In this document: in pieces, positions 27,022-35,520 of the stretch
Numbering within the stretch: the first letter of the stretch is position 1
How the letters are laid out: each line of letters begins with the position of its first letter
Assembly: GCF_000172635.2 (NCBI RefSeq)
Contig: NC_018632.1
Location: 1,240,001-1,304,000 of the forward strand
Source of the DNA: Alteromonas macleodii ATCC 27126
Lineage (GTDB): Bacteria > Pseudomonadota > Gammaproteobacteria > Enterobacterales > Alteromonadaceae
Direction: 5' to 3'
Length of the DNA stretch: 64,000 bases
Notes under the pieces: generated by a model
Seen by the model: only the letters and a program-made list of their open reading frames with translations
Database searches by the model: none
Told to the model about the DNA's origin: nothing
Position numbers and translations under genes: made by a program

Positions 27022-27468
27022 TTAATTAACGTTGGGGAACTCGATTTTGTCCAGTTCGCTCGCCGTTTCATTGCACTCACCTAATAGGTGAAGCCTATCT
27101 TCGGTTTGGTGTGTATCTATTTCTAGAAAGCCCGTTTGGCAGTAACCGGTCTCATCCAGTTTCTCATCTAGAGATGTATAAAGTTGCTCAGTCATTCTAT
27201 CGCTGCTATGTGACGAGCCTTCGCGACTTTCCTGTCCTTTGCGACCGCCACGACCACTTCGTTCGCCTCCCTGACCACGGCCGCCTTTACCGCCACCTTT
27301 GGCACTGTCACGATGCTGCATTAACGGAATGCTAAAGGCGAAGAGCTTGGTACCGTCTTGCTTGATCTTCGTTTCAAAAAATATTTCATCCATGTCTAAA
27401 GGTGGTGGCCTATGAGCGCACGCACTGACAATCAAAGAGGTCGTTATTACTAATAGTGTTTTATTCAT
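27022..27468 (-). CDS. Small lipoprotein with a Gly/Arg-rich low-complexity segment
   Basis: The 148-residue protein has a lipoprotein signal peptide with lipobox VSAC at residues 14-17. A globular start (EIFFETKIKQDGTKLFAFSIP) is followed by an RGG-like stretch at about residues 57-85 (GGGKGGRGQGGERSGRGG in its core) and a C-terminal half with two Cys (GYCQTGFLEID, LLGECNETASELDK). The basic glycine-rich segment is unusual for a lipoprotein and might bind polyanions. Not recognised as a named family; it is convergent with the cysteine-rich lipoprotein gene. Confidence 0.65.
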   Translation of the reverse strand: MNKTLLVITTSLIVSACAHRPPPLDMDEIFFETKIKQDGTKLFAFSIPLMQHRDSAKGGGKGGRGQGGERSGRGGRKGQESREGSSHSSDRMTEQLYTSLDEKLDETGYCQTGFLEIDTHQTEDRLHLLGECNETASELDKIEFPNVN

Positions 27469-27623
27469 TTTATTTAACGCTTATTTGAACCACGTCACTT
27501 TGAGATTCAAACGCCTCTTTAGTTGCAGCACCCAGTGTAAGTTTTAAGTAAAGCATTTCGGTATGCAAACTTCATAACGAGCGTATCGTTACAAGCAACA
27601 CTCATTACGTTATGCATTTTACG

Positions 27624-28535
27624 TCAAAAAGAAGCGGCATTGCCGAAGCGACAAGTCTCAACCAGATAGTCAATAAGTGCTCGGGTACGGCTTGGCACAT
27701 GCTTACGAGAAGGATAAACCAAGGTAAACAACAAGGTTTCACTTCCAAGTGAAGGGAAAATTCGTACCAGTTCGTTAGATGCGACTTCTTTTTGCACAGT
27801 TGAAGGTAGCAGCGTAGATATTCCCAACCCTGCTTTGACCATTTCTTGAACAAGGTGAGGAGAATTACACAGCTCGTAATGTTTGGGTGTAATGTCGATT
27901 GGTGTGTTGTCCAGCATTAGGTAATGCATGATTCGTGAATTTAACTGAGATAGCAAAATCCAGGTATGATTATTCAGTTCTGCAATAGTCTTAGGTTCAC
28001 CATATTTCTTGAGATAATCAGGGCTAGCATATAAGGCGAATTGTTCTTGATATAAGACCCTACCGACGAGCGAGTCGTCTCGTGGCAAACCAATTCGAAG
28101 TCCTACATCAATATTCTGAGCGATAAGGTCGAGCTTATCGTCACTGCTCACTATGTGTAAATCTATTTCAGGATAGCGGCGCTTGAACTCAGGCAGCAAC
28201 GGTAATAAAAACTTGTGTGCAATGTCGTTGGTGACTGTTATTGATACTCTTCCTTTTGGCGCCGGTTGACGCAGATCTTCATCAATACCATGCAAAATCT
28301 CGTGGCACTTTTTCGCATGGGAAAATACAGCATTTCCCTCGTCAGTAAGCATGAGCTGTCGAGTGGTTCTTTGCAGTAATCGCACGTCAAGAGATGCTTC
28401 TAAACCTGCTACTTGCTCGCTAACTCTAGATCGACTGGTGCCTAAACGGCGGGCAGCTTCCGCAAAGCTTCCACATTCTACTACGCTGGCAAATATAGCG
28501 AGTGCCTTAAGATGTGAATAGTTAATTGTACTCAT
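27624..28535 (-). CDS. LysR-family transcriptional regulator
   Basis: This 303-residue protein has a typical LysR winged helix-turn-helix at residues 8-66 (LAIFASVVECGSFAEAARRLGTSRSRVSEQV, in part) and a periplasmic-binding-like effector domain from about 90 (GRVSITVTNDIAHKFLLPLL). It belongs to the group with DDSLVGRVLYQEQFALYASPDYL. It is divergent from the qorB-like gene across 107 bases, so it probably controls that gene and itself. Confidence 0.85.
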   Translation of the reverse strand: MSTINYSHLKALAIFASVVECGSFAEAARRLGTSRSRVSEQVAGLEASLDVRLLQRTTRQLMLTDEGNAVFSHAKKCHEILHGIDEDLRQPAPKGRVSITVTNDIAHKFLLPLLPEFKRRYPEIDLHIVSSDDKLDLIAQNIDVGLRIGLPRDDSLVGRVLYQEQFALYASPDYLKKYGEPKTIAELNNHTWILLSQLNSRIMHYLMLDNTPIDITPKHYELCNSPHLVQEMVKAGLGISTLLPSTVQKEVASNELVRIFPSLGSETLLFTLVYPSRKHVPSRTRALIDYLVETCRFGNAASF

Positions 28536-28642
28536 ATTCGTAACAATTCATTCTGTATGTGTCTACTTATCATAACAGTGTTTCACGCACATAATCACCT
28601 CTGTATTCAACCAGTACTCATTTAATTGATAGAGGATAGATT

Positions 28643-29500
28643 ATGATTGCAGTAACCGGCGCTAACGGACAATTAGGTCAAAAAGTTATTCAAACACTGC
28701 TTAATACAGAGAAGGCAAACACAATTGTTGCACTAGTGCGCAACCCTGATAACGCACACGCATTAAAGCAGTTGGGAGTAGTAGTACGACAGGCAGACTA
28801 CAATAAACCGGAGACGCTTGAGTCGGCTTTTGAGGGTGTTGAGAAGCTGTTGCTAATATCAGGTACAGAGTTTGGGAAACGCTTTGAGCAGCACAAAGCG
28901 GTAATAGTTGCAGCTATGGCACAAAACGTTGGCCTCATTGCTTATACCAGTTTGTTGAAAGCAGATACGTCTCCTTTGCTGTTAGCGCAAGAACATAAAC
29001 AAACCGAGGCTTACTTTAAAGATGTGTCAGCGCCTTTCGTGTTTCTTCGAAATGGGTGGTACACGGAAAATTACACCGATAATGTAGACAGCGTACTGCA
29101 GATGGGAGCGGTGGCAGGCGCTGCAAAGCAGGGAGTTTTGTCTACCGCTAGCCGACAAGATTATGCAGACGCCGCAGTGGCCGTTCTTCTATCATCGCAA
29201 AATCAAACAGGCAAAATTTATGAGCTTGCTGGCGACACGGGCTTTACGCTAATGGAGTATGCTTCCACCCTATCTGAAATTACCGGCGAAGATATTGGTT
29301 TTTTAGACATGGATGAGAGCGCTTATAGAGAAGCACTCATTAAAGCTGGGCTGCCTGAAGGTATGGCAGCAGCGTTAGCAGATTCAGAGCATTACGCCGC
29401 CTCGGGGTGGCTCCAAGATAACAGCGGCACCTTATCATCACTACTTGGTCGTCCAACTGCAACTCTGCGTGCAACACTTGCTGCGAAAATGAAAAGCTGA
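28643..29500 (+). CDS. qorB: NmrA-like NAD(P)-binding quinone reductase (QorB)
   Basis: The 285-residue protein starts with the Rossmann motif VTGANGQLGQKVI. It closely follows E. coli QorB (YtfG, 286 residues) as I recall it: ALVRNPDNAHAL, VRQADYNKPETLESAFEGVEKLLLIS, IAYTSLLKADTSPL, LRNGWYTENY and YELAGDTGFTL. QorB reduces quinones with NADPH. A divergent LysR gene is the likely regulator. A hairpin follows the stop. Confidence 0.9.
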   Translation: MIAVTGANGQLGQKVIQTLLNTEKANTIVALVRNPDNAHALKQLGVVVRQADYNKPETLESAFEGVEKLLLISGTEFGKRFEQHKAVIVAAMAQNVGLIAYTSLLKADTSPLLLAQEHKQTEAYFKDVSAPFVFLRNGWYTENYTDNVDSVLQMGAVAGAAKQGVLSTASRQDYADAAVAVLLSSQNQTGKIYELAGDTGFTLMEYASTLSEITGEDIGFLDMDESAYREALIKAGLPEGMAAALADSEHYAASGWLQDNSGTLSSLLGRPTATLRATLAAKMKS

Positions 29501-29532
29501 GTATTTAAAAGCTAAGTGAATTATCATCCCAT

Positions 29533-29567
29533 GCGCATTACCTTGAATTATCATTCAAGTGATGCGC
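29533..29567 (+). terminator. Probable terminator hairpin after qorB
   Basis: GCGCAT (29533-29538) pairs with ATGCGC (29562-29567) and TTGAAT (29543-29548) with ATTCAA (29553-29558), with a small internal bulge. TTATTG follows, a weak T-rich tail. Confidence 0.5.
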
Positions 29568-29643
29568 TTATTGTGCAACACTTGCGTATTCATATTTTAA
29601 ATCACTTGCATCCGCAATTTGCTTATTTACAGGGATAGGTTCC

Positions 29644-30081
29644 ATGCTTTCCAACATCATTCGCTTTGCGAAAAACATCGTCGTGTCGTTAATTGCAATC
29701 TTTGTGTGTTTTGGTGTGCTCGACTTCTTGTGGCTTGGCGTTATTGCGGATGGCTGGTATCAAAGTGAAATGGCTCCTCTGCTTAGAAGTCAATTTATCA
29801 CGTGGCCTTGGGTGGTTTTTTACCTCATGTATGGATGTGTGGTGTTTGTACTTGCTGTGGTGGCGAACAGAGATAAGTCGTTACTTTATGCAGGGATCGA
29901 TGGCGCGCTTCTAGGGTTGGCCAGTTATGGCGCCTACAATTTAACGGCGTACAGCATAATTGAAGGTTTTACTTTGTTTATCATGTTGATTGATTGGGCG
30001 TGGGGCACGTGCCTAACCAGCGCAAGCGCCATGGCCGGCTGGTTAGGATTTCAACTGGTTAAGGGAAAGAGTAGCGAATAA
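29644..30081 (+). CDS. DUF2177 family membrane protein
   Basis: A 145-residue inner-membrane protein with four hydrophobic segments. Family-like motifs are FGVLDFLWLGVIADGWYQ near residue 23, VFYLMYGCVVFVLAVVA near 58, GLASYGAYNLTAYSII near 90 and MLIDWAWGTCLTSASA near 118. The DUF2177 assignment is from memory of this pattern, and the function is unknown. Its last 23 bases overlap the end of the convergent desaturase gene. Confidence 0.78.
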   Translation: MLSNIIRFAKNIVVSLIAIFVCFGVLDFLWLGVIADGWYQSEMAPLLRSQFITWPWVVFYLMYGCVVFVLAVVANRDKSLLYAGIDGALLGLASYGAYNLTAYSIIEGFTLFIMLIDWAWGTCLTSASAMAGWLGFQLVKGKSSE

Positions 30082-31213
30082 TGCGTTTTAACACGCTGGC
30101 GTATTGTTTTAAAAAGCTGCCAGTGTTGTAGTGTATGCCGTGTTCTTCGAATACGGCTTTTACCTTGGGTGCCATCTCTCGGTAGCGTCTGGCTGGGATA
30201 TCTGGAAACAGGTGGTGCTCAATTTGAAAGCTTAAATGCCCAGTAAGCACGTGAAACAGGTTTCCGCCCTTTATGTTCGACGAGCCCAGCGCTTGTCGGT
30301 AGTACCATTGCCCTTGGGTTTCATTAACACAATCTTCTTGTTTAAACGTTTCCACGTCGCCAGTGAAATGGCCGCAAAAGATAATAGTAGATGTCCATAA
30401 ATTGCGTAGTAAATTGGCGATAAGGTTGCCGGTAAATACCCATAAAAATAACGGCCCAGCTAACAAAGGAAATAGTACATAATCTTTTACTAACTGACGT
30501 GCGCCTTTACTAAAAAAGCGTTTCTTAAGTTCATTATGGGTAATCTGATTCTTACGGTTGTCCTTCTTTTTTCCAAAAAAGACCCGCTCAGCGGCCATTT
30601 CGTGATACGACACACCCCACTGAAATAAAACACTAAGTACGATGTAAGTCGCAAACTGCCATAGGTTTTTTACACGCCATCTAAAATCGTTAGACAGGCG
30701 AAGCAAGCCGTAGCCAAAGTCTCTGTCTTTCCCAATAATATTGGTATACGTGTGATGCTCGTAATTATGAACGCGATTCCAGCTCGCACCATCGCAGGCA
30801 ATATCCCACTCATAGCCTTTCGAATTAATGTGTTTGTCGTTCATCCAATCGTACTGGCCGTGCATTACGTTGTGGCCTATTTCCATATTATCGAGAATTT
30901 TTGCTGTAGCTAAACTCAATACGCCGGCAACCCAGAGCAGCGGTTGAATGAACCCCAACATTAAAAGTATCCGTCCGCTCCACTCGCAAATTCGCTGAAC
31001 AAGAATAATACGTCGGATATAGGCCGCATCTTCAGCACCCACTTTTCGTTTAATGTCAGCTTTAATTTCATCAAGCTGAGCGGCAAGTAACTCGTAGTTC
31101 GGTTTCTCTTTAGTGCTCGTTGACCGAATAGCTTTGGTTTCACTTATCGGAGCATGCGCCTGTTCGATGGCTTCTTCACGGTGTTGGTTGTCTATTGCAA
31201 CGCTGGTGTTCAT
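30059..31213 (-). CDS. Membrane fatty acid desaturase (acyl-CoA desaturase, DesB-like)
   Basis: This 384-residue di-iron desaturase has the three histidine boxes: HNVMHGQYD near residue 114, HNYEHH near 150 and FQIEHHLFP near 331. Hydrophobic spans lie near residues 75-100 and 185-270. It introduces double bonds into acyl chains at the inner membrane. Its ATG overlaps the TGA of the ferredoxin-reductase gene (ATGA), so electron donor and desaturase are made together, as in the DesB/DesC pair of Pseudomonas aeruginosa. FabR-like operators lie upstream of the operon. Confidence 0.9.
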   Translation of the reverse strand: MNTSVAIDNQHREEAIEQAHAPISETKAIRSTSTKEKPNYELLAAQLDEIKADIKRKVGAEDAAYIRRIILVQRICEWSGRILLMLGFIQPLLWVAGVLSLATAKILDNMEIGHNVMHGQYDWMNDKHINSKGYEWDIACDGASWNRVHNYEHHTYTNIIGKDRDFGYGLLRLSNDFRWRVKNLWQFATYIVLSVLFQWGVSYHEMAAERVFFGKKKDNRKNQITHNELKKRFFSKGARQLVKDYVLFPLLAGPLFLWVFTGNLIANLLRNLWTSTIIFCGHFTGDVETFKQEDCVNETQGQWYYRQALGSSNIKGGNLFHVLTGHLSFQIEHHLFPDIPARRYREMAPKVKAVFEEHGIHYNTGSFLKQYASVLKRIIRYSFP

Positions 31214-32280
31214 AGTTGAATCTCCAAATCAGTAACGGCTTGTGATACACACAGCTGAATAAGTTGCTCTGCGCTATCTGAAAGCTCACCCGTGCGGGTA
31301 TCTCTCACTACGCCCCGTTTCTTAACACATTGGCATTGATGACAAATTCCCATGCCACAGCCATAAGTCACAGGTTGTTCTGCTTGCTGAAGTTGTATAA
31401 GTAGGGTTTGCTGATTGTCGACAGTTAAAGATTGGCCGTTGTGTACCAAGGAAAAGGTTTCACTTTGGCTAAGACTAGAACTGCTTAGGACAGGAAGCGC
31501 AGCGAAGTGCTCGCTCGAAACAGGGACGTTGATCGTATTTGCATAACTTTCAACTTGCTCGAACATTGCATGTGGACCACACACTAACCAGTGTGCATTG
31601 GCAAAGTTACACAGATGCGCTTCTACGTCTCCGTCTTTTTGCTTGCTCAAAATATCATAGGTGAAGTGCTCACAGCGCTGACTGAACGCTGATAATTCAT
31701 TGAGTAATACATGCTCGTCCGGCTTAGCAAAATAAAGTAAGTGTACCGGTGTATGGTTTAGCTGCGCGTTGTTGACGGCATCGTCAAGCATGGCAATGAA
31801 AGGAGTTATACCCGAGCCGCCCGCTATCATAAGTAGGGGCTTTTCAACCTTCGGCCAGATAAATTCCCCCATAGGGGCTGAGATATTTACCCATTGATTA
31901 GGCACACAAGAGTGAAGATAAGGTGTTAATGCGCCCTGAGCTTTAACCTTGGTTACAAGACGAATCTGCTTTTCTTTTTGTCGGGTGTTAGCACCACTCG
32001 CTATGGTAAACACGCGAGTGGTGAGCCTGCCATTAATTTCTATGGTTAATGCGATATGTTGCCCTGCAACATGCGTTGGCCAAGACCTCTCTGGTATAAG
32101 TAACACCTCGAGCATATCCGTGCTCAGTTTTTTTACGGTCACGACCCTAGCTCTGAAATACCCATCGCGCCACGCGGGTCTAACTTGCTGCATCAGCACT
32201 TCCCAGTAGCCCTTCCAAGAGGCATGGTGAAAAATGCGATCAGTGAATTTATCTATTAATAGTCTCAATGTAGAAATCAC
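31210..32280 (-). CDS. Ferredoxin reductase with C-terminal 2Fe-2S domain, electron donor to the desaturase
   Basis: 356 residues. An FAD-binding barrel (RVFTIAS near residue 93) is followed by an NAD(P)-binding half (PLLMIAGGSGITPFIAMLDD near 145 and WLVCGPHAMFEQV near 232). A plant-type ferredoxin domain ends the protein with cluster ligands YGCGMGICHQCQC near residue 309 and a distal Cys (QLCVSQAV) near 346. It passes electrons from NAD(P)H to the desaturase encoded just after it. The first codon is GTG at 32280; TTG at 32268 is possible. Confidence 0.88.
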   Translation of the reverse strand: MISTLRLLIDKFTDRIFHHASWKGYWEVLMQQVRPAWRDGYFRARVVTVKKLSTDMLEVLLIPERSWPTHVAGQHIALTIEINGRLTTRVFTIASGANTRQKEKQIRLVTKVKAQGALTPYLHSCVPNQWVNISAPMGEFIWPKVEKPLLMIAGGSGITPFIAMLDDAVNNAQLNHTPVHLLYFAKPDEHVLLNELSAFSQRCEHFTYDILSKQKDGDVEAHLCNFANAHWLVCGPHAMFEQVESYANTINVPVSSEHFAALPVLSSSSLSQSETFSLVHNGQSLTVDNQQTLLIQLQQAEQPVTYGCGMGICHQCQCVKKRGVVRDTRTGELSDSAEQLIQLCVSQAVTDLEIQL

Positions 32281-32330
32281 ACCTGTATTTCGTCGGAATA
32301 TCTTAAATACAAAAAGGATGAAAATATTTT

Positions 32331-32371
32331 AGCTTACACTTGTACGCTAGCTCAGCGCACAAGTGTAAGCT
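32331..32371. promoter_or_regulatory. Two FabR/DesT-like operators upstream of the desaturase operon
   Basis: AGCTTACACTTGTACGCT (32331-32348) and AGCGCACAAGTGTAAGCT (32354-32371) are near-inverse copies, 5 bases apart. Each resembles the AGCGTACA-NN-TGTTCGCT type palindrome recognised by FabR and relatives, recalled from memory. They lie about 50 bases before the reductase start. The whole also forms a hairpin followed by T6 on the plus strand. No FabR gene is in the window. Confidence 0.55.
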
Positions 32372-32557
32372 TAATTTTTTATGCGTCAAGAGGAGATGCA
32401 TGAAATTTGGGATAACGTCGTCGAAATACACCGGTACTTTTGTGAAAAATGCAAAAGTGCTTTGTTAAAAGTACGGGTTCTAAGCCAGCTATAGGGCCTT
32501 ATATTTACCGTTATCTAAACGTGTAAATTGCAAGAATAAAGTTTAAAGGACTGTATT

Positions 32558-33643
32558 ATGAAACTATTTGAAACCCTATCGCTGGCTGGAAAAACGCTGA
32601 ACAATCGGGTTGTTATGCCGCCAATGACCCGCTCCCGCTCAACACAGCCGGGAGATGTGCCCAACAACCTTATGGCTGAATATTACGCTCAGCGCGCAAG
32701 TGCAGGGCTTATTGTGAGTGAAGGCACACAAATTTCGGCACTCGGTAAGGGTTATGCGTGGACGCCGGGTATTTATACCAAGGCGCAAATCGATGGCTGG
32801 AAGTTGGTAACAGATAAAGTCCATGAAGCGGGTGGTGTGATGTTTGCGCAACTTTGGCATGTGGGTCGCGTATCCCATCCTTCAAATACCGAAGGGCAGC
32901 AGCCTATTAGCGCATCGGCGATTCAAGCAAAAGGCGTAAAAGTATTTGTTGATGAAGGCGGCAACCCTGGCTTTGTTGAGTCGGTCATGCCCCGAGAAAT
33001 GAGCATTGAAGATATAAAAGCCGTGGTAGAAGAGTATCGCGTTGCGGCGCGCAATGCCGTAGACGCTGGGTTTGATGGCATTGAATTGCATTCGGCTAAT
33101 GGTTACTTGCTTAACCAGTTTATTGATTCTCAAAGTAATACAAGAACTGATGAATACGGCGGAAGTGTACAGAACCGTATTCGATTCTTGAAAGAAGTGG
33201 TGCAGGCTGTGTCTGAGGAAATTGGCGCTGATAAAGTAGGTGTACGTTTGGCGCCCCTAACAACATTAAACGGGACGGTCGACGACAATCCCGAAGAGAC
33301 CTATCTTGCGATTGCTTCCATGCTTAATAGTTTCAAGATTGGCTATATGCATATTGCTGAAGCCGACTGGGATGATGCGCCGCAAATGCCAATATCATTC
33401 AAGATGGCTATTCGTGAAGCCTATAGCGGTCTGCTCATTTATGCCGGAAAGTACGACACAGAGCGTGCCGAACAAGCTCTAACTGAAGGGTGGGCAGATA
33501 TGATTGGTTTTGGTCGACCTTTCGTGGCGAACCCAGATTTACCCTACAGACTAGCGAATAATGTACCCCTGAATGAGCACAACCCCGATACGTTATTTGG
33601 CGGTGGTGAGAAGGGCTACACAGATTATTCTTTTGCTAAATAG
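32558..33643 (+). CDS. Old Yellow Enzyme family alkene reductase (NemA-like)
   Basis: The 361-residue FMN-dependent TIM-barrel enzyme shows N-terminal PPMTRSRS, QLWHVGRVSHP near residue 98, the substrate-binding HSANGYLLNQF (His-Asn pair) near 178, RTDEYGGSVQNR near 196 and C-terminal ADMIGFGRPFVANPDL near 322. Such enzymes reduce activated alkenes, nitro-esters or N-ethylmaleimide with NAD(P)H in the cytoplasm. It is divergent from the desaturase operon. A small weak stem with T6 (33709-33725) and a second hairpin follow the stop. Confidence 0.9.
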   Translation: MKLFETLSLAGKTLNNRVVMPPMTRSRSTQPGDVPNNLMAEYYAQRASAGLIVSEGTQISALGKGYAWTPGIYTKAQIDGWKLVTDKVHEAGGVMFAQLWHVGRVSHPSNTEGQQPISASAIQAKGVKVFVDEGGNPGFVESVMPREMSIEDIKAVVEEYRVAARNAVDAGFDGIELHSANGYLLNQFIDSQSNTRTDEYGGSVQNRIRFLKEVVQAVSEEIGADKVGVRLAPLTTLNGTVDDNPEETYLAIASMLNSFKIGYMHIAEADWDDAPQMPISFKMAIREAYSGLLIYAGKYDTERAEQALTEGWADMIGFGRPFVANPDLPYRLANNVPLNEHNPDTLFGGGEKGYTDYSFAK

Positions 33644-33728
33644 CCGGAAATTCCAGCGGGTGTGTAAAAAACACTTTGCTCAGGAAAAAGGGGCAATCCA
33701 TTAAAAATGAGCATGGCTCTTTTTTACC

Positions 33729-33763
33729 AGAACGAACAGCACTTAAAACATGTTGTTCGTTCT
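33729..33763. repeat. 10-bp perfect inverted repeat after the alkene reductase
   Basis: AGAACGAACA (33729-33738) and TGTTCGTTCT (33754-33763) with a 15-base loop. Just before it, GAGC-ATG-GCTC plus T6 (33709-33725) could be the actual terminator. Confidence 0.5.
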
Positions 33764-33868
33764 AAATCTTACTTTCGTCAGTCAGCAGTTAGACTCATTA
33801 CGTAACAGTTATACGCAGTGATGTGTTAACACCGTTGATACTCACCGAGTCATTTCTGCACTTTACGG

Positions 33869-34087
33869 TTAATATTTACGATTGCGATATAGCCAAGTGA
33901 AAATTCCGCTTCCCGCTATTAACATTGACGTGGCAAGCCACAATTTAGAAATGGGCGTGCCGTTGGGGCACTGCAACGCCATCGTTGCCCCCGCAAGGTT
34001 CTGGCAATCGACGAGTTGGCCCAAGGCCAATACAAAAAGACCGAGAAGTACGCCGATAACGGCATAAGACAAATTATTGAACGACAT
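33869..34087 (-). CDS. Small hypothetical membrane protein (72 residues)
   Basis: The chosen ATG at 34087 has AGGAAAAGT just upstream; an in-frame start at 34132 would add 15 residues. Two hydrophobic helices (YAVIGVLLGLFVLALGQLV and LWLATSMLIAGSGIFTWLY) flank a short loop with two Cys (DCQNLAGATMALQCPNGTP). The tail is basic (RNRKY). The even helix spacing and good ribosome site support a real gene. Function unknown; no partner genes nearby. Confidence 0.6.
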   Translation of the reverse strand: MSFNNLSYAVIGVLLGLFVLALGQLVDCQNLAGATMALQCPNGTPISKLWLATSMLIAGSGIFTWLYRNRKY

Positions 34088-34398
34088 ACTTTTCCTAAAA
34101 GATTTTCCAAACAATTCGCACTCTAAACGCACGCGACACTAAGCAATAATGCTCCAAACTAGTGCAGCTGTAGGCTGCCTTTAAAAACATTTACTCTATT
34201 TGTATGGGCTAAGACAGCCTACCCAACAATATGTGCGCGCCATTGAACGGTGAAAATACTCGCTTCAACGAAGGTGCTTAAAATCCATACGAAAATTAGC
34301 ACAAGCTCAGTGTCGCAATATTTGCGCCAACCCCTATCAAAATTCCTTCAAATTCGGTACTATCCGCGGTCTTAAATTTTTAACGAAATAAGCGGACT

Positions 34399-35497
34399 AT
34401 GTTTGAAATAAACCCCGTTATGAATGCGATAAAAGATATCCGCGAGCGCACTGAAGCGCTTAGGGGGTATCTTTGACTTTGATGCAAAGTCAGAGCGTTT
34501 AGAAGAAGTTAGCCGAGAGTTAGAAAGTCCTGACGTTTGGAACGAGCCAGACAGAGCGCAGGCCCTTGGCAAAGAAAAAGTGGCCTTGGAGCAAATCGTA
34601 GAGACGATCCACAAGCTCGATCAGGGAACTGAAGACGTTGAAGGTCTCGTTGAATTGGCCGTTGAAGCCGAAGATGAAGATACCTTCGTTGAGGCCCAAA
34701 GTGAGCTTGAAGGCTTAATTGAGCAGCTAGAAGTGCTTGAGTTTCGCCGCATGTTTTCTGGCCCTAACGACGAAAACGACTGCTATATTGATATTCAGTC
34801 GGGCTCTGGTGGTACAGAAGCACAAGATTGGGCCAATATGCTGCTGCGCATGTATTTGCGTTGGGGCGAAGCGCACGGTTTCAAAACGGAACTTATTGAA
34901 GTGTCGGAAGGTGAAGTCGCGGGCATTAAAAGTGCTACGCTGCGCGTTCAGGGCGAATATGCGTTTGGCTGGCTACGCACAGAAACGGGCGTACACCGCT
35001 TAGTACGTAAATCGCCGTTTGACTCGGGCAACCGCCGTCATACGTCGTTTTCATCTGCGTTTGTATATCCTGAAATTGACGACGACATCGATATTGAAAT
35101 CAACCCGTCTGATTTACGTATAGACACCTATCGCGCATCGGGCGCGGGTGGCCAGCACGTAAACAGAACAGATTCAGCGGTACGTATTACCCATGAACCT
35201 ACGGGCATTGTGGTGCAGTGTCAGAACGACCGCTCGCAGCACAAAAACAAAGATCAGGCGATGAAGCAGTTAAAAGCCAAACTTTATGAGTTTGAACTGC
35301 AAAAACAAAACGCTGAAAAACAAGCGATGGAAGACAGCAAGTCTGATATCGGCTGGGGAAGCCAAATACGCTCTTACGTTTTGGACGACTCCCGCATTAA
35401 AGATTTGCGTACTGGCGTGGAAACACGCAACACTCAAGCCGTGCTGGATGGCGACTTGGACAAATTTATTGAAGCCAGCCTGAAATCCGGGCTGTAA
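34399..35497 (+). CDS. prfB: Peptide chain release factor 2 with programmed +1 frameshift
   Basis: RF2 reads UGA and UAA stop codons. Translation starts at ATG 34399 ([17 protein letters not shown]) and meets an in-frame TGA at 34474-34476 after 25 codons. Shifting +1 at CTT TGA C continues in the long frame to 35497, giving 365 residues, the E. coli length. The SPF anticodon-like motif is KSPFDSG and the catalytic GGQ is [15 protein letters not shown]. The mature coding path is 34399-34473 joined to 34475-35497. lysS follows after 23 bases, the usual operon. Confidence 0.97.
34462..34477 (+). promoter_or_regulatory. prfB autoregulatory frameshift site
   Basis: AGGGGGTATCTTTGAC: an internal Shine-Dalgarno (AGGGGG), three bases, then the slippery CTT and the UGA stop with a following C. 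This is the classical element by which low RF2 favours frameshifting and thus more RF2. Confidence 0.95.
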
Positions 35498-35520
35498 ACC
35501 GAACAACGAAGTGAAAGGTT

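Noticed and set aside
32331..32378. Intrinsic terminator on the plus strand
   Set aside because: Stem plus T6 fits, but no plus-strand gene ends upstream; the operator reading explains the internal symmetry of each half better. Kept as an alternative.
34580..35497. Short RF2 reading frame starting at 34580
   Set aside because: It is only the part after the programmed frameshift; the true start is ATG 34399 with the classical AGGGGG-TAT-CTTTGA site.
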